From assembly GCA_034231615.1 (NCBI GenBank), contig CM067311.1:26750015-26814014 (forward strand): DNA of 64,000 nt, in the 5' to 3' direction. Positions 10,980 to 22,740 of this stretch are shown here, piece after piece. Both the position numbers and the translations under genes were made by a program. Position 1 is the first letter of the stretch; every line of letters begins with the position of its first letter. Source of the stretch: Meghimatium bilineatum (Eukaryota; Mollusca; Gastropoda; Stylommatophora; Philomycidae). The notes beneath the pieces were generated by a model, which made no database searches, was not told the DNA's origin, and saw only the letters and a program-made list of their open reading frames with translations.

Positions 10980-13284
10980 GTCTCTATACTGGAGTCGGCC
11001 ATGCTTTGACCTATGGGATGGGACAGTCAATACTACTCTGAATTCTCCTTAATTGTCTTTTACAACATGCATGTCAGGTCACAGTGTTGCCATTTTCCTT
11101 TTTAGGTCAAAGTGACAAACAAGCAAAGTTGAAGTTTGTTTTGAATCATAAATTAATCACAAAAAACAAAACATAATCCAAGCCACAATTACTTCTAACT
11201 CTTACTTTTGCATATCTATGTTCACCGCTAATTGTTCTACTTCATTTTCCCTGGCAAGGATAAGATAACCTTGGTAGTTAAATTGTATATCAGGTGGACC
11301 TTCATCTGAAAAAATGTGCATACAAAATTTGTATTAAATTAAAATAAATGTGTACAGAGTTTTCAAGTTATAGAAGATTGTTTGACTCAATGTGTCCAGA
11401 GTATTCAAACTCCAGAAGATTGTTCGACTTATTGTTTTCAGAGAATTCAAGTTCCAGAAGATTGTTTGACTCAATGTGTCCAGAGTTTTCAAGTTCTAGA
11501 AGATTGTTCGACTCAATGTGACACTTGGATGCAGTGCCAAATCTTTGTATACTAGCAACCTGCAGTATTCTACTCTGATGGGGACTCGCAGACATAAAAA
11601 ATAATTTGAAGTAAGTGGTTATAGAAACATAATTAATACTAGCTTACAGGTACAAACATCAATAATCTCATGCCATACAACACTGTATGGGAAGAACGTT
11701 AGCAGGACGACAGTATTAGATTACCACTTTCCACATCTGGAGACAGGAGGACACCACTTCATACCCATCTAGCAGTTATTTTAGAGTTAACTCAGGAATA
11801 GATGAGAAGCAAATATATTTTTAGTTCATAACCAAAGTCACAGTAAAACTCACATTTAACACTCAGATGATATTTGATGTCATGCATGAACTCAGAGGTA
11901 CACAGAGATAACTTGACATTTTCTGGGACAGAGAACTGGTGTCGCACACCTTCCCATGAAAGTAGACTTGAAGCTCTTGTGTACTGGAAGTAAAAAATAA
12001 CAGTTTTTTATAATCAAATTTTCTGACAAAATTAGAAATAATTTTTCCATCGGCACTTCAGCATTTGCTATTGTGCTTCAATTTTGATCTGCTGTACCAT
12101 GTTATATATCCTTCATGCTGTTAATTCAACAAAAGGAAAATGAATGAATTTTTAATAATTTTTAATGATAACTAAATTTCTTGTCGTCAACCTTGTTATC
12201 CGCCATATGGCTGCTCCATTTATTTTTATGTTGTCAGATTTTTAAGAAAAGAAAACATGTTTAAATGTTTATACGAATGTGTTAATATGGCGCATATTTA
12301 CATACAAAGTATATGTTATAAACATGTTTACTTCTGAATTTTGCACTATAGGAACTAAGTAGAAAAAGAATGTGTTTATGTCGCATAAATATAAAAAAGT
12401 AAATTTTTTTCATGATTATTTTTGAATTTTGCACTATAGGAACTAAGTAGAAAAAGAATGTGTTTATATGTAATATATTTATATACAAGGCAAAATTTAT
12501 AATAATATTTACTTCTAATTTTTGCACTATAGGAACTAAGCAGAAATAGAATGTGTTTATATGTCGCATACAAAGAAAAAAGAACATTATTTTTAATGTT
12601 TATTTTTTTTATTTTGAAATATAAGTAGAAAAGGAATGTGTTTATGTCGCATAAAAAGAAAAGGGTAAATTTTTTTAATGTTTTTTTTGAATTTTGCACT
12701 ATAAGAACTAAGTAGAAAAAGAATGTCTTTATATGTCGCATAAAAAGAAAAAGGTAAATTTTTTTTAAATGTTTATTTTTTAATTTTGCACTATAGGAAC
12801 TAAGTAGAAAAAAATAATGTGTTAATATGTTGCATATTTACATACAAATTATATTTTATAAAAATATTTACTTCTGAATTTTGCACTATAGGAACTAAGT
12901 AGAAAAAGAATGTGTTTATATGTCATATATTTATATACAAGGTAAATTTTATAAAAATATTTACTTCTGATTTTTGCACGATAGGAACTAAGTAGAAATA
13001 GAATGTGTTTATGTGTCGCATAAAAGGAAAAAAAGTAAAAATTTTTTTAATGTTTATTTTTGTACTATAGGAACTAAGTAGAAAAAAATAATGTGTTAAT
13101 ATGTTGCATATTTACATACAAAGTATATTTTATAAAAATGTTTATTTTTTAATTTTGCACTACATGATCTAAGTAGAAAAAGAATGTGTTTATGTCGCAT
13201 AAAAAGAAAGAAGGAAATATTTTTTAATGTTTATTTTTTAATTTTGCACTATAGGAACTAAGTAGAAAAAGAATGTGTTTATAT
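10980..13284. repeat. Satellite unit U3 (2.30 kb, short form)
   Basis: U3 lacks about 230 bp of the 78-bp cluster and has private changes shared only with U5: loss of four bases in aatcataaattaatcac, ccttggtagtt instead of ccttggtggtt, ggaccttcatc instead of ggacctacatc, and aggacgacag instead of aggacaacag. Its AT-rich block has its own variants, for example aaacatgtttaaatg near 12255. Confidence 0.9.
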
Positions 13285-15824
13285 GTCTCTATACTGGAGT
13301 CGGCCATGCTTTGACCTATGGGATGGGACAGTCAATACTACTCTGAATTCTCCTTAATTGTCTTTTACAACATGCATGTCAGGTCACAGTGTTGCCATTT
13401 TCCTTTTTAGGTCAAAGTGACAAACAAGCAAAGTTGAAGTTTGTTTTGAATCATAAACAAATTAATCACAAAAAACAAAACATAATCCAAGCCACAATTA
13501 CTTCTAACTCTTACTTTTGCATATCTATGTTCACCGCTAATTGTTCTACTTCATTTTCCCTGGCAAGGATAAGATAACCTTGGTGGTTAAATTGTATATC
13601 AGGTGGACCTACATCTGAAAAAATGTGCATACAAAATTTGTATTAAATTAAAATAAATGTGTACAGAGTTTTCAAGTTATAGAAGATTGTTTGACTCAAT
13701 GTGTCCAGAGTATTCAAACTCCAGAAGATTGTTCGACTTATTGTTTTCAGAGAATTCAAGTTCCAGAAGATTGTTTGACTCAATGTGTCCAGAGTTTTCA
13801 AGTTCTAGAAGATTGTTCGACTCAATGTGACACTTGGATGCAGTGCCAAATCTTTGTATACTAGCAACCTGCAGTATTCTACTCTGATGGGGACTCGCAG
13901 ACATAAAAAATAATTTGAAGTAAGTGGTTATAGAAACATAATTAATACTAGCTTACAGGTACAAACATCAATAATCTCATGCCATACAACACTGTATGGG
14001 AAGAACGTTAGCAGGACAACAGTATTAGATTACCACTTTCCACATCTGGAGACAGGAGGACACCACTTCATACCCATCTAGCAGTTATTTTAGAGTTAAC
14101 TCAGGAATAGATGAGAAGCAAATATATTTTTAGTTCATAACCAAAGTCACAGTAAAACTCACATTTAACACTCAGATGATATTTGATGTCATGCATGAAC
14201 TCAGAGGCACACAGAGACTGAAGTCACGGTAAAACTCACATTTAACAGATGATATTTGATGTCACGCATGAACTCAGAGGCACACAGAGACTGAAGTCAC
14301 GGTAAAACTCACGTTTAACAGATATTTGATGTCACGCATGAACTCAGAGGAACACAGAGACTGAAGTCACAGTAAAACTTACGTTTAACACTCAGATGAC
14401 ATTTGATGTCACGCATGAACTCAGAGGTACACAGAGATAACTTGACATTTTCTGGGACAGAGAACTGGTGTCGCACACCTTCCCATGAAAGTAGACTTGA
14501 AGCTCTTGTGTACTGGAAGTAAAAAATAACAGTTTTTTATAATCAAATTTTCTGACAAAATTAGAAATAATTTTTCCATCGGCACTTCAGCATTTGCTAT
14601 TGTGCTTCAATTTTGATCTGCTGTACCATGTTATATATCCTTCATGCTGTTAATTCAACAAAAGGAAAATGAATGAATTTTTAATAATTTTTAATGATAA
14701 CTAAATTTCTTGTCGTCAACCTTGTTATCCGCCATATGGCTGCTCCATTTATTTTTATGTTGTCAGATTTTTAAGAAAAGAAAACATTTTTAAATGTTTA
14801 TACGAATGTGTTAATATGGCGCATATTTACATACAAAGTATATTTTATAAACATGTTTACTTCTGAATTTTGCACTATAGGAACTAAGTAGAAAAAGAAT
14901 GTGTTTATGTCGCATAAATATAAAAAAGTAAATTTTTTTCATGATTATTTTTGAATTTTGCACTATAGGAACTAAGTAGAAAAAGAATGTGTTTATATGT
15001 AATATATTTATATACAAGGCAAAATTTATAACAATATTTACTTCTAATTTTTGCACTATAGGAACTAAGCAGAAATAGAATGTGTTTATATGTCGCATAC
15101 AAAGAAAAAAGAACATTATTTTTAATGTTTATTTTTTTTATTTTGAAATATAAGTAGAAAAGGAATGTGTTTATGTCGCATAAAAAGAAAAGGGTAAATT
15201 TTTTTAATGTTTATTTTTGAATTTTGCACTATAAGAACTAAGTAGAAAAAGAATGTCTTTATATGTCGCATAAAAAGAAAAGGGTAAATTTTTTAATTAA
15301 ATGTTTATTTTTTAATTTTGCACTATAGGAACTAAGTAGAAAAAAATAATGTGTTAATATGTTGCATATTTACATACAAATTATATTTTATAAAAATATT
15401 TACTTCTGAATTTTGCACTATAGGAACTAAGTAGAAAAAGAATGTGTTTATATGTCATATATTTATATACAAGGTAAATTTTATAAAAATATTTACTTCT
15501 GATTTTTGCACGATAGGAACTAAGTAGAAATAGAATGTGTTTATGTGTCGCATAAAAGGAAAAAAAGTAAAAATTTTTTTACTGTTTATTTTTGAACTTT
15601 TGTACTATAGGAACTAAGTAGAAAAAAATAATGTGTTAATATGTTGCATATTTACATACAAAGTATATTTTATAAAAATGTTTATTTTTTAATTTTGCAC
15701 TACATGATCTAAGTAGAAAAAGAATGTGTTTATGTCGCATAAAAAGAAAGAAGGAAATATTTTTTTATGTTTATTTTTTAATTTTGCACTATAGGAACTA
15801 AGTAGAAAAAGAATGTGTTTATAT
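13285..15824. repeat. Satellite unit U4 (2.54 kb, long form)
   Basis: U4 is the long form and is nearly identical to U2, including the aattaaatg variant in the AT-rich block. With U5 it forms the second copy of the ~4.85-kb two-unit block. Confidence 0.9.
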
Positions 15825-16884
15825 GTCTCTATACTGGAGTCGGCCATGCTTTGACCTATGGGATGGGACAGTCAATACTACTCTGAATTCTCCTTAATTG
15901 TCTTTTACAACATGCATGTCAGGTCACAGTGTTGCCATTTTCCTTTTTAGGTCAAAGTGACAAACAAGCAAAGTTGAAGTTTGTTTTGAATCATAAATTA
16001 ATCACAAAAAACAAAACATAATCCAAGCCACAATTACTTCTAACTCTTACTTTTGCATATCTATGTTCACCGCTAATTGTTCTACTTCATTTTCCCTGGC
16101 AAGGATAAGATAACCTTGGTAGTTAAATTGTATATCAGGTGGACCTTCATCTGAAAAAATGTGCATACAAAATTTGTATTAAATTAAAATAAATGTGTAC
16201 AGAGTTTTCAAGTTATAGAAGATTGTTTGACTCAATGTGTCCAGAGTATTCAAACTCCAGAAGATTGTTCGACTTATTGTTTTCAGAGAATTCAAGTTCC
16301 AGAAGATTGTTTGACTCAATGTGTCCAGAGTTTTCAAGTTCTAGAAGATTGTTCGACTCAATGTGACACTTGGATGCAGTGCCAAATCTTTGTATACTAG
16401 CAACCTGCAGTATTCTACTCTGATGGGGACTCGCAGACATAAAAAGTAATTTGAAGTAAGTGGTTATAGAAACATAATTAATACTAGCTTACAGGTACAA
16501 ACATCAATAATCTCATGCCATACAACACTGTATGGGAAGAACGTTAGCAGGACGACAGTATTAGATTACCACTTTCCACATCTGGAGACAGGAGGACACC
16601 ACTTCATACCCATCTAGCAGTTATTTTAGAGTTAACTCAGGAATAGATGAGAAGCAAATATATTTTTAGTTCATAACCAAAGTCACAGTAAAACTCACAT
16701 TTAACACTCAGATGATATTTGATGTCATGCATGAACTCAGAGGTACACAGAGATAACTTGACATTTTCTGGGACAGAGAACTGGTGCCGTACACCTTCCC
16801 AAGAAATTAGACTTGAAGCTCTTGTGTACTGGAAGTAAAAAATAACAGTTTTTTATAATCAAATTTTCTGACAAAATTAGAAAT
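15825..16884. repeat. Satellite unit U5, truncated, short form
   Basis: U5 carries the U3-type diagnostic changes and lost repeats. Similarity to the array stops at acaaaattagaaata near 16884, where an unrelated sequence begins. The last ~100 bp have extra substitutions (ctggtgccgtacacc, cccaagaaattag), as expected at an array edge that is no longer homogenised. Confidence 0.85.
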
Positions 16885-16983
16885 AAATGTTTTCCCTGGG
16901 AAGCTAAGAAGAGGAGGATCTCCGCAAAATAGCAGTGGCTTTTCATTGCATCCTTAAGAATACCTCCGCAGCTAAGGGGTTAA
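16885..16983. other. TTAA-bounded segment resembling a piggyBac-type terminus
   Basis: The segment read on the minus strand starts ttaaccccttagctgcgg, which has the TTAA followed by a C-run and T-run seen at many piggyBac-like ends. It abuts the truncated satellite unit. No second end or transposase was found nearby, so this is a weak call from the terminus alone. Confidence 0.3.
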
Positions 16984-16989
16984 CAATTC

Positions 16990-17645
16990 TATATTAAAAT
17001 CAATTTTAATTATGTAAATTACCCATTATGAATATTAATTAGCTTTGGTTGTATTTATAAATTATGGTAATCCACAGATTCGTCTAGTTTTCCAGAACAC
17101 AAAAATGTATAGTATATAGGATAATTTTTCTCGTAAATAATTGAAATATTTAATAATTACACTAAATTCAATGTTAATTATGCATTTAGCCGCCATTTTG
17201 AATATTTAATAACCCCAATTTCTTCAGAAAATTAGCACAATGTAATAAACAGATGTGTCTTGTCTGTGCGCACACAAAAATATAGTTTATGTGGTATTTT
17301 ATTATATTCAATAGTTATATAATTTATTTCCATTTTAATTATGCTAATAAAGTGCCATTTTGAATATTAATTAGTTCTGCTTGCATCTAAAAATTACAGA
17401 AATGTGATCAACAGATCCATCTTGTCTTTGCAAACACAAAAATATATATATTATGTGGCATTATTTAATTAGTATATAATTCTTTTTTTATTTTAAATAT
17501 GCTAATTAGCTGTCATTTTTCAATATTAATTAGTTGTGCGTGCTTCTAAAATATACAGAAATAGGATCAACAGTTGTGTCTTGTCTTCGCCAAAAAAAAA
17601 TGTATAGTTTGTGTGTTGTATTATTGAAAATAACAAAGATAATTA
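16990..17645. repeat. Four diverged ~165-bp tandem repeats
   Basis: Each unit contains tgccattttgaatattaat, then tagtt-tgcttgcat-taaaa, then atcaacag-t-tcttgtct and acacaaaaatat-tagt, beginning near 17020, 17185, 17345 and 17505. The copies are clearly diverged. Open frames inside are incidental. Confidence 0.7.
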
Positions 17646-18030
17646 AAAAATTATCAGTTTTGCTACATTTTGTGGTCACAAGTTTTATTTATATTTTTCT
17701 ATATATGTCATGTAAATTATTTTGATGCTAAATTAATTTGGTAAAAATTCATAACTTTTTACATGGTTGACGTACAGACTTGGTTGAGGTATCGTTGAAT
17801 TGCAATTTTGGCACATTCGTCATTCAGGGCTACACTGTGACCTTTGATCTAGTTTCGATGTATTCCCTAACATTTCCCAAGTAAGATGAGATATGATCAA
17901 AGGTCAAGGTTGGAATAGGGGAAATCAGCATTGGGCAAGCTGGTGTGGTTTTTGGTATGGTTAAAAAAGGGATCTTCTCTTCCCCCCCCACCCCACACCC
18001 TAATTGCAAATAATAAAATTGGTAAATTGT
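17646..18030. other. No recognisable feature
   Basis: AT-rich sequence with a short C-run near 17985. No gene, repeat or element could be supported. Confidence 0.6.
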
Positions 18031-18032
18031 TC

Positions 18033-18408
18033 TTTTCTACGGTCACTGCGCTATAAATAGAACACTGTTTTCATGTTTAAGCAGATGACGTCATGGAGTT
18101 CCGTGATAAAACCAATCACTGTGATGCGTGCAGTGATGTCACACCCCGCCAAGTGATTGTGTGCCATGGAGCTATAAATCATATCGATTCACCCTTACAC
18201 AAGAATTCTTAGAGAATTAATTATTAATTCTAAACATTTTTCTAACCCTTCTCCGCCTCCTAAAAATATCTATGAACTAATTCCAATCCTTTTAACCCCC
18301 CTTTACCAAAAGCTATGGTACAAGATTGTCATTCTGCCGGGATCATCATTCTTATCATATTAGGAAAGACATAAAAACTAGGTCAAATTTCACTGTGACC
18401 GTAGAAAC
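18033..18408. mobile_element. Possible non-autonomous foldback element 1
   Basis: Short inverted ends ttctacggtcac (18035-18046) and gtgaccgtagaa (18395-18406) bound about 370 bp. Just inside the left end lies a ctataaatag box followed by a palindromic tgacgtca. The same order recurs in the left arm of the inverted repeat at 18802, so the two look related. No transposase is present. Confidence 0.45.
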
Positions 18409-18801
18409 GAAAGATGTGCCATAAAGTTATTGCAAAAAAAATAAATCTCACTGTCTGCATTGAGAGTTGCAGCATGTCTTTCATTGTGGCACATGTGCAA
18501 TTACTGGCGGGGAAAACAGTTTTAGTAGTGCGTGGACATGAGCAGTGGAAAGAAAAAATTACCACTTCAAGGCTACCGAAAACACTAATATTCAACCAAT
18601 CTCAAGTGTCATGCTGAGTGGCATAGGCAATCATGTTTCTCCACAACTCTTTGGTGTTGTTAATAAGTTCAGCTGGTGACTTCTTTTTGTGCCACAGTGA
18701 CAACCACAACTGTCAACACATCCAGAAATTTGTCTTCCTGTCTCTTCTCCCGTTGACCTTTCCGGTGGTTACAAAAATAGGTGAAAGTACAGAATAGCTC
18801 T

Positions 18802-19125
18802 CTGCTGTGCTATAAATAGCAAGCTGTTTACATTTTTAACTAGGTGACGTCACGGATTCCTGTGTAACACACATGAAGTTGAAATAGATGCCGTGAAATC
18901 ACATGTCCCGACGCAAACGAGTTTTAGTTATCACTATCGCTGCACATAATAGCACTAAAGAAAATGACATTTTGTTACGTGGTGTGCTGTCTCTACATGC
19001 CGAAAAAATGCACTAACGTTTGTGTTTTAGTGTTTTCTACGTATCGGCATCTATCAATTTCACTGGTGTTACACAGAAATCCATGAGGTCGAATAGTTAA
19101 AGATGTAAACGGTGTGCTATTGCAG
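18802..19125. mobile_element. Foldback element with ~90-bp inverted arms
   Basis: The left arm 18802-18895 and right arm 19045-19125 are imperfect inverted copies, including gtgtgctat, gtttacat-tttaact and the block around tgtgtaacac. About 150 bp separate them. The left arm holds ctataaatag and tgacgtcac; the right arm has lost the TATA-like box. This fits a miniature DNA transposon with long terminal inverted repeats. No clear target duplication was identified. Confidence 0.6.
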
Positions 19126-19130
19126 TTCCA

Positions 19131-19455
19131 AATCCCCAACCCCTAAACCTAATCATATCCCGTAATCCCTAAACTAATCCCTATTCCCCAAACCTAATCC
19201 ATATTCCCCAAACTAATCCCTATTTCCCAAACTTACTCCCTAAACCTACTCCATATTCCCTAAACCTACTCCCTATTCCCCAAACCTACTCCCTATTCCC
19301 CAAACATACTCCCTATTCCCCAAACTAATCCCTATTCTCCAAACCTACTCCCTATTCCCCAAACCTACTCCCTATTCCCCAAAACGAATCCCTATTCCCT
19401 ATTCCCCAAACTAATCCCTAATCCCCAAGCCCACTCCCTAATCCTAATCCCTACG
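19131..19455. repeat. CCTA-rich degenerate minisatellite
   Basis: The stretch consists of about sixteen variants of an 18-20-bp unit such as ccccaaacctactccctatt and caaactaatccctattc. On one strand there are no G runs, so strand asymmetry is strong. Smaller ccctaaac words resemble telomere-type repeats but the unit is longer than CCCTAA. It directly follows the foldback element. Confidence 0.85.
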
Positions 19456-19954
19456 GCTAGCCCACAGGTGACGATATACCACGACACTAGAGATACGGTC
19501 ACAACGTAGCATTAAAAGCAACTTGTGTAACATGAATAATATGACACTCACCTTATTCAGAATTTTCTGCAGGATGCACTTTTTTTTAACTCCGAAAGGA
19601 ACTTCATGAATATATCATTCGAACCGACATGCTTCCTTCTTCATATATACTGATAATACTCACATAAATACGATGAAAATTGCCCTGAACATTTTCTACC
19701 CTGAATTCTAAATTCTCTTTTAACACTACCCCATAAACCCTCCATAGTATTTGTATTGTCTGCTCCTGTTCGTTTCTTTCCGTCTGCTACTGTATACCAC
19801 TACGCATGTCCCTTATTAATAGCACTTTACAAGGCAATCCCAAAACAAAGGTAAAAAAACACATGGAAACTAAAGCAAATGTCACAGTGGAGAACTATAA
19901 TAATGTACTTCAGCCCAAAAATATTAAGGTAAATATATAATAACCACTGGAAAG

Positions 19955-20135
19955 ATCAAGGGGAGAAGAGATAGGGTACGACAAAGAGAAAAATTGCTAG
20001 ATGGACTAGTATTATAGCACGGTAGCAGTTCATCAACCGAGCTATTGACAACACAAGAACCGAGACAGAGCCGTGGTGACAGTAGTGACACACATGATCG
20101 AGGACATTCGGCATGACACTCTATTGAGTATTGAT
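19955..20135 (+). pseudogene. RTE-like LINE C-terminal fragment
   Basis: The plus strand reads RRDRGRQREKLLDGLVL and, after a frame change, NTRTEAEPW-like residues. This is the basic tail of an RTE-like ORF, where families have G-R-R-x-R-G-R-Q followed by a W near the end. A second copy of the same motif lies at 21396-21480. Both are short and broken. Confidence 0.6.
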
Positions 20136-20231
20136 TGATAGTAAATATTGCCTATAAATTACCAGGACAACCAAGTACAATATGAACTCATATATTCTTT
20201 TTTGTTTAGTATATAACTGCAAACTCACATA

Positions 20232-20256
20232 GCTCTCTCTCTCTCTCTCTCTCTTT
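20232..20256. repeat. (CT)n microsatellite
   Basis: A run of ct dinucleotides, ended by ctttctatctatat. It is a simple repeat. Confidence 0.95.
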
Positions 20257-20633
20257 CTATCTATATTTCACTTTCAGTTATTGGACTTTTCTTGCTTCTA
20301 CATTGACATTGATTTTGAATTACAAACTTCTAGTTCTAGCAGTTGTTATTGTTACCAGTGACTCGTAGAAGATTCAATCATTTTTTAATGTAATGAAGTT
20401 AAGTGTGATTTTTACAAATTTAATACTAAATTCATTTTTAAAAATTCATACAAATAAGTAAAATTGCATAAAATAGTTAGTTTTTACGGATTATGCAAAA
20501 TAAATTGAGATAAATTATATTCTCAAACAATTTAATAATCACATTAAGCTTCATGGCAAGCTGGCAATTTCTTGTAAAACAACATCGGAGGCGATATGAG
20601 ATCTGTGTTGTACTTTCGTTATCAACAGCTAAC

Positions 20634-20755
20634 ATGTCGGTGGATATTAGACTTGCCAGTTCTCGTGCTACAGGAGCAGATTTGTATCATGGAGAGAATC
20701 CAGGAAATATTGTTACACCTGGAGATATTATCACAGCAAACACTGGATTCATGAG
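20634..20755 (+). CDS. EXOSC2: First coding exon of exosome subunit RRP4 (partial)
   Basis: The frame reads MSVDIRLASSRATGADL and then NIVTPGDIITANTGFMR, which aligns with the N-terminus of RRP4 (EXOSC2), whose VPGDTITTDTGFMRGHGTY block is highly conserved. RRP4 is a cap subunit of the nuclear and cytoplasmic RNA exosome, with an N-terminal, an S1 and a KH domain; only the start of the N-terminal domain is here. The start chosen is the ATG at 20634, because residues after it match the family and the 27 upstream codons from 20553 do not. The exon ends ATGAG with donor gtaatc at 20756, leaving two bases of a codon. No exon with GHGTY or the S1 domain was found in the following 43 kb, so this is either the start of a gene with its remainder elsewhere or a stranded duplicate exon. 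Confidence 0.8.
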
Positions 20756-20989
20756 GTAATCTTTATGTACTGTTACAAGTAGCAAAGTAAAGTAAGAATA
20801 TCACAATTACCTGTTTTCGATATGTTGCAAAACAGTGATCTTCTTTCACTTTCAGATCAAGACTTATTAAAAGACATATATAGTTTTACTAAGTTTACAC
20901 ACTTTACTAACAAATTTACACTTTACTAACAAATTTATAACGACAAGAGTAGTAAAGAAATACACAATAGAGGTTAGTAAAGCCAAGCC

Positions 20990-21395
20990 CTAGGGCGCAA
21001 ATGGCACCAATCTTCAGAAACAACATTGTAGATTTAAGATTTAAACACCAAAATAACATATAACAGAACACTATTCACATCGATTATTATGCCAACGCTG
21101 TGCTACCAATGCCAGACATGGAAAACGACAGCACAAGACAAACGTAAACTTATGACAGTTGAAATGGCATACAGTATGTCATACTTACGCAGAATCCTAG
21201 AAATATCGCAGAGAGTGAGAAATGTGGACATTATTATCATTAATTAGACAAAGAACTGGCACCATCCCAATCTTAGAATAATTATTAAGAGCCAACCGAT
21301 CAAATGGTTTGCACACATCAGCAGACTACCACCAGACAGCATACCACAGCAAGCTATGCTACACAGATACAGTAAAGGCAGACCACGATGAAAAG
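20990..21395 (+). pseudogene. RTE-like LINE RT C-terminal fragment
   Basis: The plus strand reads RTLFTSIIMPTLCYQCQTWK, KLMTVEMAYSMSYLRRIL and IKWFAHISRLPPDSIP. These match the thumb and C-terminal block of the RTE-like element at 61770-63180 (IPTLCYQCQTWSLT, VKWFGHLMRM). Stops and frameshifts are frequent, so it is an old 5'-truncated copy. Confidence 0.75.
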
Positions 21396-21625
21396 ATTAA
21401 GGGGAGAAGAGACAGGGGACGACAAAGAAAGTTACTAGATGGACTTGTATTATACTAGATGGACCCAATACAACCAAGTTACTAGATGGACATAATATGA
21501 ACCTGAATCTTATCAGATTCTTCAGTATACGACTAGCAGTGCGTAATATTTTCAACGCATGCTCCAACACAACAGCAAACAATCCATACTTGACGAACCA
21601 CATCCCTTAAAAAGGATGCAATGTT
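21396..21625 (+). pseudogene. RTE-like LINE tail, second fragment
   Basis: It opens with gggagaagagacaggggacg and gatggacttgtattata, matching the fragment at 19955. It ends where the target site of LINE A begins. The coding frame breaks within 30 codons. Confidence 0.5.
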
Positions 21626-21659
21626 GTCAAGACATTCTTCTTCTTCGGCGATCATTACT

Positions 21660-22740
21660 CAGTCAGGTTGGGACTTCGGATTCTATGATATAGGCTGCTG
21701 TCTGTTTTAAAGTGTCCACTGTGCCATACAGTTTCTCTTCAACACTGATTGGGGTGGGCCATGTCTTGTTTCTCAGGTCTGCATACTGGGGACATTCTTG
21801 TAGGATATGTTCTGCTGTCATATTTGCAAGGCTGCAATGGCAGAGCCCAGTTGTCCCTATTTTGAATTTGGTGTACAAATGATGTCTCATTTTGTTGTGA
21901 CCAGTTCTGAGGCGCAACAGGATAACCTGGTCTCTTCTGGACAGTTGGTAATACCCGTCATCTGCATTATATTTGGGGTGGTCTTCTTTCCACTTTTTGT
22001 TATAGTTGCCTTTAATGATGGTCTTCACTTCTTCATAACTGACCAGATAGTCTTCTTGAGGTAACTTCCCTCCTTCTTTGGCCAGTCTATCTGCAACTTA
22101 ATTCCCTTCAATGTTACAGTGTGCCGGTATCCACTGGATCACTACTCTTTGGAAATTATTGTACAACTGAACTAGCACTGCCCTCAATTCACTCAGTTCG
22201 GTGTTCTTGTGTAGCTTCAGTGCTGTTATGACAGAGAGTGCATCTGTTAGTAGTACAATATTCCTGTGCACTTGTTCTTTGTGTTGTAAGATAGTTTCTG
22301 CTGCTTTCTTGAGAGCTTCCATTTCTGCTTTAAAATTGGTTGAGAGCTTGCCTGTAGCTATGGCTAGAGTAACATCTTTCCCGCATTTTAGTCTGAGGGT
22401 CACTCCTCCACCTCCATTCTCAATTGCGTTTGTGGCCGAGCCATCTGTATAGGCATGAGTCCATGCATCTTGTGGGTAATTAACTGCGATGTGTTGTTCT
22501 GTGATACGCTTTCTCTCAAATTCTGTCTGAGTTCCTTTCTTTTCTATACCTTCTATTTGTTCTTTTAGTTGTGGGAGTCTTATGCCCAAGGGGGGATGAT
22601 ACTGACTAGTTGTATGGGCCTTGGTTTCGCTTGTCCTATAGTTGGTGCCTTTTGTATCAGTTTCTTTGCATTTGCTGAGAAGTTGCTCCTCTCCAGCCTG
22701 CTTTTGCCATAGCCATTAATTCTTTGGTGCATAGGATGAT
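21660..22740 (-). pseudogene. LINE A ORF2: RNase H and C-terminal metal-binding tail
   Basis: After a frameshift near 22740 the frame 22589-22098 holds RNase H motifs: AYTDGSA, the glutamate of FKAEMEAL and the aspartate of LLTDALSV. The last acidic motif VADRLAKEG comes right after a TAA at 22095, where the family has glutamate in GNE. Reading continues in the same frame through LLRLRTGHNKMRHHLY, then LCHCSLANMTAEHILQEC, a C-x-C-x10-H-x4-C pattern. The frame ends at 21663 with PT and a stop, just before the GAA-type tail. Function: removal of RNA from the RNA-DNA hybrid during second-strand synthesis, known from related LINEs. Confidence 0.85.

Noticed and set aside
3920..16884. A CRISPR array
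   Set aside because: Repeats are long, AT-rich and diverged, there are no constant repeats with unique spacers of equal size, and the DNA is eukaryotic.
18048..18110. A real promoter with TATA box and CRE for the RRP4 exon
   Set aside because: The same boxes lie inside related foldback elements, the CRE is on the downstream side of the TATA box, and the exon is 2.5 kb away.
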